A stretch of 50,423 nucleotides of DNA from an uncultured Blautia sp. GTDB lineage: Bacteria; Bacillota; Clostridia; Lachnospirales; Lachnospiraceae. The stretch lies in the NCBI GenBank assembly GCA_900539145.1, contig UQAX01000015.1, positions 1 through 50,423 of the forward strand, written 5' to 3'. Positions 15,979 to 24,141 of the stretch are shown here, in pieces (position 1 is the stretch's first letter; each line of letters begins with the position of its first letter). The position numbers and the translations under genes were made by a program. The notes below the pieces were generated by a model. It was not told the DNA's origin. It did no database searches and saw only the letters and a program-made list of their open reading frames with translations.

Positions 15979-17358
15979 ATGAAACAACTTCCTAAAAAAT
16001 TTTTATCCCGAATGGAAACTATGCTGGACAATGAATTTCCCGCTTTTTTACAAAGCTACGATTTTCCCAGAAAGTTCGGATTGCGGGTAAATACGAATAA
16101 AATTTCTGTTCAAAAATTTTTAGAAATCTCCCCTTTCCGTTTAGAATCTATTCCATGGATTGACAATGGATTTTTCTACGATGAGAACGACAGACCATCC
16201 AGACACCCTTATTATTTTGCCGGGCTTTACTATCTGCAAGAGCCCAGCGCCATGACACCTGCAAACCGCTTTTCGGTAAACCCCGGAGAGTATGTACTGG
16301 ATTTATGCGCCGCTCCCGGAGGGAAAGCAACGGAACTGGGCGCAAAGCTTCAGGGCAAAGGATTTTTAGTTGCCAATGACATCAGCAATTCCAGAGCAAA
16401 AGCGCTTTTGCGAAATCTGGAGCTGTTCGGCATAAAAAATTCTATGGTGACAAACGAAACACCTGCGAAGCTTGCAAAGTATTTTCCGGAGTTTTTCGAT
16501 AAAATTCTGGTAGACGCTCCCTGCTCCGGTGAAGGAATGTTCCGTAAAGATCCCGATGTTGCCAAAACATGGGACGAAACCCGTCCGGAATTTTTCAGCA
16601 AACTGCAAAAAGAGATTGTCACACAGGCAATTTCCATGCTAAAGCCGGGGGGAGAGCTTCTTTACTCCACCTGTACCTTTTCACCGGAAGAAAATGAAGG
16701 AATGATTTCTTTTATTTTGGAAAATTTTTCCGAAATAGAACTTTTAAATCTTTCTGATTACGAAGGTTTTACGAAGGGTAATCCTGCTTGGGGAAATAAC
16801 GACAGTCGTCTGGAAAAATGTGTGCGTATTTTTCCTCATCACATGGATGGAGAGGGACATTTTCTTGCTCTCATGAAAAAAAATGGATGTTCGCTTTCCA
16901 ATAGAACTTCATCGTCAGCAAAACCCGATAAAACGTCTAAAAAACTCTTAGAGGAATTTTTTAAAGGTATGTCAAAACCTTTCGACTTTAACAGAATTGA
17001 TATTCGAAATGAAAATGTTTATTATCTTCCGGATGCGGATACATCTTCTTTAAAGGGAATTAAATTCCTCCGCAACGGACTTTTCTTAGGCGAATTAAAG
17101 AAAAACAGATTTGAACCCAGCCAGCCTTTTGCCATGTCCTTACAGAGGGAGGATTTCCATAATATTGTAAATCTTTCTTCTTCTGACGAGAGAGTCATGC
17201 GTTATCTGAAAGGTGAAACTTTAATTCTAAGCGAAAATGAAGCTTCACAAAAAGGATGGCATCTTGTCTGCACAGACGGCTTTCCTTTAGGCTGGGGAAA
17301 AGTTGTAGGTACAACACTGAAAAATAAATACCCTGCCGGTTGGAGACTGCATTATTAA
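15979..17358 (+). CDS. RsmF-like 16S rRNA (cytosine-5) methyltransferase
   Basis: 459 residues. The SAM-dependent m5C methylase core (about 20-300) shows LDLCAAPGGKATELG (motif I, about 113-127), VDAPCSGEGMFRKDP (motif IV with one cysteine) and LLYSTCTFSPEENE (motif VI with the catalytic TC pair). A C-terminal extension (330-459) matches the RsmF-type pre-PUA/PUA region. It methylates a cytosine in 16S rRNA; the exact site is inferred from the family. Co-transcribed with the small gene before it and ends in a strong terminator shared with spoVG. Confidence 0.9.
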   Translation: MKQLPKKFLSRMETMLDNEFPAFLQSYDFPRKFGLRVNTNKISVQKFLEISPFRLESIPWIDNGFFYDENDRPSRHPYYFAGLYYLQEPSAMTPANRFSVNPGEYVLDLCAAPGGKATELGAKLQGKGFLVANDISNSRAKALLRNLELFGIKNSMVTNETPAKLAKYFPEFFDKILVDAPCSGEGMFRKDPDVAKTWDETRPEFFSKLQKEIVTQAISMLKPGGELLYSTCTFSPEENEGMISFILENFSEIELLNLSDYEGFTKGNPAWGNNDSRLEKCVRIFPHHMDGEGHFLALMKKNGCSLSNRTSSSAKPDKTSKKLLEEFFKGMSKPFDFNRIDIRNENVYYLPDADTSSLKGIKFLRNGLFLGELKKNRFEPSQPFAMSLQREDFHNIVNLSSSDERVMRYLKGETLILSENEASQKGWHLVCTDGFPLGWGKVVGTTLKNKYPAGWRLHY

Positions 17359-17430
17359 AAAGAGACTGTCTCTTTGAGTACATATCCGGAATATTTCGGA
17401 TACTGCTTAAAGAGACAATCTCTTTTATTT
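17357..17430. terminator. Bidirectional terminator between the converging RsmF-like gene and spoVG
   Basis: AAAGAGACTGTCTCTTT, itself palindromic, pairs with AAAGAGACAATCTCTTTT (17408-17426), with an inner stem TATCCGGA/TTTCGGATA. T runs lie on both sides. Confidence 0.75.
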
Positions 17431-17446
17431 TAAGTTTCTTTTTATT

Positions 17447-17731
17447 CTAAGCCTCTGTTTCTTCCACAGGCTCCTCCGCCAATACTTGTTCGTATTTTTC
17501 CAGAATAATATTCTGGATTTTTTCTCTGGTCGCTGAGTTAATCGGATGTGCGATATCTCTATATTCTCCATCTGTTGCCTTGCGGCTTGGCATAGCAATA
17601 AACAGTCCCTTTTCGCCTTCGATAACCTTGATATCATGTACTACGAATTCTTCATCAATGGTAATAGAAACCACTGCTTTCATTTTGCCTTCCTTTGCTA
17701 CACGTCTTACTCTTACATCTGTGATGTTCAT
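17447..17731 (-). CDS. spoVG: Septation regulator SpoVG
   Basis: 94 residues, the normal length. MNITDVRVRRV, GKMKAVVSITIDEEFVVHDIKVIEG and FIAMPSRK are the conserved SpoVG segments, followed by the HPINSATREKIQ helix and an acidic tail. SpoVG binds nucleic acids and affects septation and many other processes in Firmicutes. GGGGAAGG precedes the ATG. It lies 85 bp downstream of glgD on the same strand; a short AGGC/GCCT hairpin lies between, with no T run, so read-through from glgCD is possible. Confidence 0.96.
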   Translation of the reverse strand: MNITDVRVRRVAKEGKMKAVVSITIDEEFVVHDIKVIEGEKGLFIAMPSRKATDGEYRDIAHPINSATREKIQNIILEKYEQVLAEEPVEETEA

Positions 17732-17816
17732 AATGTCCTTCCCCTTTCATTGCCGCCTTTTGCAGTCGTATTTTTCTGTCTTTTATTTTGGAGTCTGTTC
17801 CACTCAGGCATTTTGC

Positions 17817-18932
17817 CTAAAGAACATAGCGGTCATTCCTCTCAATTACGATTTTGATACCGTCTTCTCCGCTGTAATAGGAATTTGCATGAATAGTATC
17901 CCTGCTTTCCACAATACAGTTCTCAATGTGTGTGTTATCCCCTAAATATACATCGTTTAAAATAATAGAATTCTTAATCACACAATTATTGCCAACAAAA
18001 ACTTTCTTAAACAATACAGAATTTTCTACCGTACCGTTGATGATACATCCGCTGGAAATCAAACTGTTCTTTACAGATGAACCCGGATTATATTTTGCCG
18101 GTGGTAAATCATCAATTTTAGACTGTACTCCCGGATACTGACGGAAGAAATAATCTCTGATTTCCGGCTTCAAGAAATCCATATTTGTCTTGTAGTAAGA
18201 CTCTACCGTAGCGATGTTGCTCCAATAAGAATTAATCTTATAGCCATAAATACGTTTCAGATTTTTATAACGGATTAAAATATCTTTAACAAAGTCATGA
18301 CGACCTTCCATACCGCATTTTTCAATTAACTCGATAAGCTGTCTTCTTCGGATAACATAAATACCGGTAGAAACCGTATTAGACTGCGCTACCATTGGTT
18401 TTTCATCAAATTCTTCAATTCTGCAGTCTTCATTCATTTTCACGCAGCCAAAACGAGTAGCGTCTTCCCCTTGTACATCTGTACATACAACGGTGATATC
18501 TGCTCTTTTTGCAATGTGATATTCCAAAACTTTATTATAATCCAGCTTGTACACACAATCGCCGGAAGCGATGACTGCATAAGGTTCATGGCTGTTTTTC
18601 AGGAAATCCAGATTTTGATAAATCGCATCTGCCGTACCACGATACCAAAAGCTGTTATCCGGTGTAATCGTAGGAGTGAAAGTAAACAAGCCGCCCTGTT
18701 TTCTTCCGAAATCCCACCATTTGGAAGAGCTTAAATGCTCATTTAAAGATCTTGCATTATACTGTGTCAACACTGCTACCTTTTGAATATGGGAGTTTGA
18801 CATATTACTGAGAGCAAAATCAATGCTACGATAGCTTCCCGCTACCGGCATAGCTGCAATTGCTCTCTTATTTGATAATTCTTTCATTCTGTAATTATTG
18901 CCGCCGGCAAGAATAATACCTATTGCTCTCAT
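17817..18932 (-). CDS. glgD: Glucose-1-phosphate adenylyltransferase regulatory-type subunit GlgD
   Basis: 371 residues. A nucleotidyltransferase-like domain starts with AIGIILAGGNNYRMKEL, where the catalytic subunit has a GQGSRLG loop, so this copy has an altered active site as expected for GlgD. A left-handed beta helix with hexapeptide repeats fills the C-terminal third (GNNCVIKNSIILNDVYLGD). It pairs with GlgC to make ADP-glucose for glycogen. Its ATG overlaps the glgC stop by 4 bp. Confidence 0.93.
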   Translation of the reverse strand: MRAIGIILAGGNNYRMKELSNKRAIAAMPVAGSYRSIDFALSNMSNSHIQKVAVLTQYNARSLNEHLSSSKWWDFGRKQGGLFTFTPTITPDNSFWYRGTADAIYQNLDFLKNSHEPYAVIASGDCVYKLDYNKVLEYHIAKRADITVVCTDVQGEDATRFGCVKMNEDCRIEEFDEKPMVAQSNTVSTGIYVIRRRQLIELIEKCGMEGRHDFVKDILIRYKNLKRIYGYKINSYWSNIATVESYYKTNMDFLKPEIRDYFFRQYPGVQSKIDDLPPAKYNPGSSVKNSLISSGCIINGTVENSVLFKKVFVGNNCVIKNSIILNDVYLGDNTHIENCIVESRDTIHANSYYSGEDGIKIVIERNDRYVL

Positions 18933-20203
18933 TCTGTCTCACCTTCCTTGTTCAAAATTTCTCCGCTTGCCAACACTCCGTCAGGATAATCTTCCGCTGC
19001 GGTTACTCCTACAACTGCCGTATTCTTTCCGATACTTACATTTGAAGGAATGACTGTATTTGCCCCCACTGTTGCCAAACCAAAGGAATATACATTCGGT
19101 TTTATCTGATTCGGAACTTCCTCGCCGATACCCATGACTACGTTATCGCCTACGGTTACATTCTCTGCGATAATTGCTTTGTCAATTACATCGTTTTCTC
19201 CAATGGTTGTTCCCTTCATGATAATGGAGTCACGGATAACCGCTCCTTTTTTAATAGTAACGCCTGCACCGATTACAGAATTATGTACTTCGCCGTAGAC
19301 CTCAGTTCCTTCTCCGATAATGCTCTTTTCTACAACAGCATCTGCGGCGATATATTGCGGAGTAATTACATCACCCTTTGTGTATATTTTCCAGAATTCT
19401 TCATACAAATTAAATTCAGGAATAATATCAATGAGTTCCATGTTAGCTTCCCAATAAGAGCCTAAAGTACCTACGTCTTTCCAATAACCGTTATACTCAT
19501 AAGCAAACAATCTCTGTCCGTTGTCTTTACAATATGGAAGAATGTGTTTACCAAAGTCACAGCCTGACTGGTCTTTCAAAGCGATTAAAGCTTCTCTTAA
19601 AACCGGCCAACTGAAAATATAAATTCCCATAGACGCCAGATTACTCTTAGGCTCTGCCGGTTTTTCTTCAAATTCAGTAATTCTTCCTGTTTCGTCCGTA
19701 ATTGCCAGACCAAATCTAGACGCTTCTTCCCACGGTACCGGCATACATGCAATTGTCACGTCTGCCTTGTTTGCTTTATGGAAATCAAGCATAATTTCAT
19801 AATCCATTTTATAGATATGGTCACCGCCCAAAATCAGCACATAATCAGGATTGTAGCTTTCCATATATGCCAAGTTCTGGTAAATCGCATTTGCTGTACC
19901 TGTATACCATTCTGTATTTGTTTTCTTTTCGTAAGGAGGCAAAATGGAAACTCCTCCTACATTTCTATCCAAATCCCATGGAATTCCTATGCCAATGTGT
20001 GTGTTCAAACGCAAAGGCTGGTACTGAGTCAATACACCAACTGTATCTACACCTGAATTGATACAGTTACTCAGTGGAAAGTCGATAATTCTATACTTTC
20101 CTCCAAATGTTACTGCCGGTTTTGCTACCTTTGCAGTGAGAACGCCAAGTCTGCTGCCCTGACCGCCGGCCAAAAGCATCGCAATCATCTCTTTCTTAAT
20201 CAT
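18929..20203 (-). CDS. glgC: Glucose-1-phosphate adenylyltransferase, catalytic subunit
   Basis: 424 residues. The N-terminal pyrophosphorylase loop LLAGGQGSRLGVLT (about 10-23) is intact, followed by KPAVTFGGKYRIIDFPLSNC, GTANAIYQNL, LILGGDHIYKMDY and FEEKPAEPKSN, then beta-helix repeats to the end. It makes ADP-glucose from ATP and glucose-1-phosphate, the first committed step of glycogen synthesis. No glycogen synthase or branching enzyme is in the window. A consensus promoter lies at 20239-20267. Confidence 0.95.
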   Translation of the reverse strand: MIKKEMIAMLLAGGQGSRLGVLTAKVAKPAVTFGGKYRIIDFPLSNCINSGVDTVGVLTQYQPLRLNTHIGIGIPWDLDRNVGGVSILPPYEKKTNTEWYTGTANAIYQNLAYMESYNPDYVLILGGDHIYKMDYEIMLDFHKANKADVTIACMPVPWEEASRFGLAITDETGRITEFEEKPAEPKSNLASMGIYIFSWPVLREALIALKDQSGCDFGKHILPYCKDNGQRLFAYEYNGYWKDVGTLGSYWEANMELIDIIPEFNLYEEFWKIYTKGDVITPQYIAADAVVEKSIIGEGTEVYGEVHNSVIGAGVTIKKGAVIRDSIIMKGTTIGENDVIDKAIIAENVTVGDNVVMGIGEEVPNQIKPNVYSFGLATVGANTVIPSNVSIGKNTAVVGVTAAEDYPDGVLASGEILNKEGETE

Positions 20204-20238
20204 GCCATCACCTCTTGTATCTTTCTATGATGTTATCA

Positions 20239-20267
20239 TTATACCACACTACATTTAAAATGTGAAC
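20239..20267 (-). promoter_or_regulatory. Promoter of glgC-glgD
   Basis: On the minus strand: TTCACA (20262-20267), 17-bp spacer, TATAAT (20239-20244). Confidence 0.8.
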
Positions 20268-20349
20268 ATATTTACCAATTTTTTTTCGACATTTTTATAC
20301 TTTTTGTTACATTTTACCTATCCTTAACAGGCGTTTTTCAAATAAGGGG

Positions 20350-20378
20350 TTTCCATTTTAAAGAAACTTGATTATAAT
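20350..20378 (+). promoter_or_regulatory. Promoter of murC
   Basis: TTTCCA (20350-20355, weak -35), 17-bp spacer, perfect TATAAT (20373-20378), about 35 bp before the start codon. Confidence 0.65.
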
Positions 20379-20412
20379 AGGAAATAAACTAAATTTAAAA
20401 GAAGGGATTATT

Positions 20413-21792
20413 ATGTATCAGATTGATTTTCATAAACCGCTTCACATTCATTTCATTGGTATCGGCGGTATCAGTATGAGTGGTCTTGCGGAAATACTTT
20501 TGGGAGAAGACTTCCCAATCTCCGGTTCCGACTCCAAAGTCTCTGAGCTTACTCAGCATTTGGAAGAAAAGGGGGCAAAAATTTATATCGGTCAGCGAGC
20601 TTCTAATATTACAGACGACATCGACCTTGTGGTATACACAGCGGCAATTCACGAAGATAATCCGGAATTTGCCTGCGCCAAAGAAAAAGGACTTCCTATG
20701 CTTACCCGTGCAGAGCTTTTAGGTCAGATTATGAAGAACTATCAACTTCCTATCGCAGTAGCTGGAACTCACGGCAAAACAACCACAACTTCTATGATTT
20801 CCCATGTGCTTTTGGAAGCGAAAGCAGATCCTACCATTTCCGTAGGAGGTATCCTCCCTGCCATTCACGGAAATATCCGTGTGGGAAATTCGGAAACCTT
20901 TATAACAGAAGCATGTGAATATACCAACAGCTTTTTAAGCTTTTTCCCGAAAATCAGCATCATTTTAAATATTGATGCGGACCATCTGGATTTCTTTAAG
21001 GATTTGGATGATATTCGTCACTCTTTCCGTTTATTTGCAGAAAAACTGCCTGCTGACGGCACTTTAATTATTAACGGCGATATTTCAAATGTAGAAGAAA
21101 TTACAAATAATCTTCCATGTGAAATCATTACTTACGGGCTGGAAAAGGATGCCCAATATACTGCTGCAAATATTACCTTTGATGAAACAGCTCACGCCTC
21201 TTTTGACTGTCTGCATAATGGAGAGTGCATCGGCAGATTTTCTCTTGCCGTACCCGGGCTGCACAACGTATCCAACGCACTTTCCGCCATCGCTTTAGGT
21301 GTGAAAACAGGCATGGACTTAGATACTGTAAGACGTGGAATTCTGCATTTTGGCGGAACAGACCGCCGTTTTCAGTACAAGGGCAAGGTAGCCGGCGTCA
21401 CGATTATTGATGACTATGCCCACCACCCAACAGAAATTGCGGCAACTTTAAAAACAGCGGCAAATTATCCACATAAAACAACATGGTGTGTATTCCAGCC
21501 TCACACTTACACACGTACAAAAGCTTTAATGGACGAATTTGCAGATGTGCTTGCAACAGCAGAGCGTGTCATTTTAGCAGATATTTATGCTGCCAGAGAA
21601 ACAGATAATTTAGGAGTTTCTTCCTCTGATTTATGTGACAAAATCAACGAAAGAGGGGGAAAAGCTTATTACTTCCCTACTTTTGATGAAATCGAAGCAT
21701 TTTTATTAGAAAATTGTATCAACGGAGATGTGTTGATAACTATGGGTGCCGGAGATGTGTATAAAATCGGTGAAAGCATCCTTGGTCAATAG
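20413..21792 (+). CDS. murC: UDP-N-acetylmuramate--L-alanine ligase
   Basis: 459 residues. The N-terminal Rossmann part reads HFIGIGGISMSGLAEIL, the ATP loop is AVAGTHGKTTTTSMISH (about 114-130), then EACEYTNSFL, HLDFF, the C-terminal domain with GVTIIDDYAHHPTEIAATL and FQPHTYTRTKAL. It adds L-Ala to UDP-MurNAc in peptidoglycan synthesis. The ATG at 20413 has AGAAGGG upstream; an extended reading from 20368 overlaps the promoter and is unlikely. A terminator that also contains DnaA-like boxes follows. Confidence 0.96.
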   Translation: MYQIDFHKPLHIHFIGIGGISMSGLAEILLGEDFPISGSDSKVSELTQHLEEKGAKIYIGQRASNITDDIDLVVYTAAIHEDNPEFACAKEKGLPMLTRAELLGQIMKNYQLPIAVAGTHGKTTTTSMISHVLLEAKADPTISVGGILPAIHGNIRVGNSETFITEACEYTNSFLSFFPKISIILNIDADHLDFFKDLDDIRHSFRLFAEKLPADGTLIINGDISNVEEITNNLPCEIITYGLEKDAQYTAANITFDETAHASFDCLHNGECIGRFSLAVPGLHNVSNALSAIALGVKTGMDLDTVRRGILHFGGTDRRFQYKGKVAGVTIIDDYAHHPTEIAATLKTAANYPHKTTWCVFQPHTYTRTKALMDEFADVLATAERVILADIYAARETDNLGVSSSDLCDKINERGGKAYYFPTFDEIEAFLLENCINGDVLITMGAGDVYKIGESILGQ

Positions 21793-21794
21793 AG

Positions 21795-21988
21795 TTATCC
21801 ACACTATCCACTAAGTCTTCCACATGTTCATACCCTTGAGCATGTGGATTTTTTTGTGTATTATGTAGTTGACATAATTCGACAGCAGTTGAAGCAAAAA
21901 TATGTTAAATTCCTTATTTTTTCGACAATTTCAGGTTTGCAATAAAAAACCGTCCACTTTTTTATCCACATTATCCACATTTCCCACA
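21795..21988. promoter_or_regulatory. Cluster of DnaA boxes
   Basis: Three perfect TTATCCACA boxes lie at 21795-21803, 21962-21970 and 21971-21979. Near matches of 7 of 9 lie at 21804 (CTATCCACT), 21816 (TCTTCCACA) and 21980 (TTTCCCACA), the last abutting the tandem pair. An AT-rich stretch of about 100 bp separates the two groups. The cluster sits between murC and a DnaD/DnaC-like operon. It could be an origin element, a DnaA-titration site or a DnaA-responsive promoter region. Confidence 0.75.
21820..21857 (+). terminator. Terminator of murC
   Basis: CCACATG (21820-21826) and CATGTGG (21841-21847) pair, followed by ATTTTTTTG. The stem overlaps one near-match DnaA box. Confidence 0.75.
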
Positions 21989-22109
21989 AATTTCTTTATC
22001 CTCTTGTGTTTTTTACTGTCGAAAAAAAATCCGGTTCTCTTTTCAAAAGTTCTGTGCTATACTGAACATGATTATAAAAGATAGTATGGAAACGTAAAGG
22101 AAGTGTAAC

Positions 22110-23138
22110 ATGGGACAATTTAAAGTTTATAACAGCTTTCCGGAGGAATTTACCTTTATTTCTAATTCTTTTCTGGATTTTTATATGCCGTCCGCTAATG
22201 GAGAATTTGTAAAAATTTATCTCTATCTTCTGCGCCACGCATCCGGAAAAGGAACTGCATTAGACTTATCCTCTATTGCTGATGCTTTTAATTGTACAGA
22301 GGCAGATATACAGAGAGCGCTCCGTTACTGGAAAAGCTGCGGTGTACTGGATACGGTTTTTGACGGAAATGGAAATCTGAAGGAAATTGTATTTCATTCT
22401 CCAAAGGAAAAACAGACTTTTGTGAGCGAAACCGCAATCACTGCCGAGAAACCGGTCTCTGTGGATTTTTCCCTTACACCGGATAAGGTCAGAGAACTAA
22501 AGAGCAATAGCGAGGTACGACAGCTTCTGTTTATTGCAGAACAATATCTGGGAAAAAACCTTTCCCCTACCGATATGCAGACTTTACTCTATTTATACGA
22601 CGAGGTAAAGCTTTCTTCCGATTTGCTGGAATACCTGATTGAATATTGCGTATCCAAGGGCAGCACCAGCATGGCATACATTAAGAAGGTGGGGCTTGCG
22701 TGGGCAGAACAAAATATTACAACTGTTACTGAAGCTAAGGAAGAAACAAACCTTTACAATAAAAACTATTTTACTATATTAAGAGCTTTTGGTATTAAAA
22801 ACCGAAATCCTCTGGACAAAGAAATCCAATACATGAATTTATGGCTGAACCAGTATGGATTTACGCTGGAAATTATCTCCGAAGCATGTAACCGCACGGT
22901 TCTTGCAACAGGAAAAGCAAGCTTTTCTTATGCAGACAGTATTTTAGAGAGCTGGTTTAAAAAAGGTGTTCATCATTTATCTGACATCGATGCTTTAGAC
23001 CAAAGCTTCCAACAGAAAAAAGCGACAAAAGCTTCGGCGTCCAAGTCTCAGCCTGCTTCATCGAAAAATAAATTTAATAATTTCCATCAGCGAAATTACA
23101 ACATGGCAGAGCTTGAAAAACAACTTCTGAACAAATAA
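22110..23138 (+). CDS. DnaD-domain replication protein
   Basis: 342 residues. The N-terminal part (about 1-100) looks like a winged helix (GEFVKIYLYLLRHASGKG, LSSIADAFNCTEADIQRALRYWKSCGVL). Two DnaD/DnaB2-like modules follow (about 130-210 and 220-300), including GKNLSPTDMQTLLYLYDE and FGIKNRNPLDKEIQYMNLWL. Such proteins help load the replicative helicase. An extended -10 (TGCTATACT at 22055-22063) lies about 50 bp upstream, and DnaA boxes precede it. First gene of the operon with the DnaC-like loader and PRPP synthetase. It may serve the role of B. subtilis DnaB/DnaD. Confidence 0.88.
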   Translation: MGQFKVYNSFPEEFTFISNSFLDFYMPSANGEFVKIYLYLLRHASGKGTALDLSSIADAFNCTEADIQRALRYWKSCGVLDTVFDGNGNLKEIVFHSPKEKQTFVSETAITAEKPVSVDFSLTPDKVRELKSNSEVRQLLFIAEQYLGKNLSPTDMQTLLYLYDEVKLSSDLLEYLIEYCVSKGSTSMAYIKKVGLAWAEQNITTVTEAKEETNLYNKNYFTILRAFGIKNRNPLDKEIQYMNLWLNQYGFTLEIISEACNRTVLATGKASFSYADSILESWFKKGVHHLSDIDALDQSFQQKKATKASASKSQPASSKNKFNNFHQRNYNMAELEKQLLNK

Positions 23139-23154
23139 GGTAAGGAGATTTACT

Positions 23155-24141
23155 GTGTCACTTAAAAACTTTCAATATGACGCACTTATGCGCAGCTATA
23201 ATCAAAAGCAGCTTCTTCATAAACACGAACAAAGTGAACGAATTGCACAGGCAGAAGAAAAAATGCCGAGATTGGCAGAAATCCGCAAAGAAATTGCGGC
23301 TCTGGGACTTTTAAAGGCTCGCATCGTTCTTGGGGCTGTAAAGGAGGATGACTTTGATCTCTCTGAAAAAATACAGCAGCTTTCCAAGGAGCGTGCAGCA
23401 ATTCTTGCACAAAACGGTTATCCAAAGGATTATCTGGATATGCACTACGACTGCCCTCTTTGCAAGGATACCGGCTATATCGGCTCTGAAAAATGTGCCT
23501 GTTTCCAAAAGGCTGCCGTTGACTTACTGTATACCCAGTCCAACATCCGAAGCATCCTGAACACAGAGAACTTCAGTCATTTTTCTTTTGATTATTATTC
23601 TTCTGATTTTACAGATGCCTCCAGCGGAATTACTTCTTTAGACTCTGCGAAAAATGCTTATGAAAAATCATGGGATTTTATTGATGAATTTCCCTGTGGC
23701 AATAATCTCCTTATTTATGGAGATACCGGTGTGGGAAAGACTTATCTTACCCACTGTATTGCAAAAGAACTTTTAGACCGTTCTTTTTTTGTTTTATATT
23801 TTACTTCTTTCGATTTATTTGATTTGTTGTCTAAAAATGCCTTTGAAAAAGACGCAGAAGCAGCCGATATGGCACAATTTGTTTTCGACTGTGATTTGCT
23901 CATTATTGATGATTTAGGAACAGAGCTTACCAACAGCTTCATTTCTTCTCAGCTCTTTTGCTGCATCAACGAGCGAATTATCAATAAAAAATCAACTGTC
24001 ATTTCTACCAACCTTACTATGGAAGATTTTCTGGACGCCTATTCAGAAAGAACCTTTTCCAGAGTCACCAGCAACTACACTATGCTGAAGCTGGTGGGAA
24101 ATGACATAAGAATTCAAAAAAGACTTTTAGGAGGAAAATGA
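23155..24141 (+). CDS. DnaC/DnaI-like helicase loader ATPase
   Basis: 328 residues. An N-terminal helical region leads to a zinc-binding segment CPLCKDTGYIGSEKCACFQ (about 100-118), then an AAA+ domain with Walker A YGDTGVGKTYL (about 189-199), Walker B LLIIDDLGTE and the arginine-finger region SERTFSRVTSNY. This is the layout of B. subtilis DnaI. It should load DnaB-type helicase with its DnaD-domain neighbour 16 bp upstream. The start is GTG with AAGGAG 8 bases before. It overlaps the next gene by 4 bp. Confidence 0.9.
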   Translation: MSLKNFQYDALMRSYNQKQLLHKHEQSERIAQAEEKMPRLAEIRKEIAALGLLKARIVLGAVKEDDFDLSEKIQQLSKERAAILAQNGYPKDYLDMHYDCPLCKDTGYIGSEKCACFQKAAVDLLYTQSNIRSILNTENFSHFSFDYYSSDFTDASSGITSLDSAKNAYEKSWDFIDEFPCGNNLLIYGDTGVGKTYLTHCIAKELLDRSFFVLYFTSFDLFDLLSKNAFEKDAEAADMAQFVFDCDLLIIDDLGTELTNSFISSQLFCCINERIINKKSTVISTNLTMEDFLDAYSERTFSRVTSNYTMLKLVGNDIRIQKRLLGGK

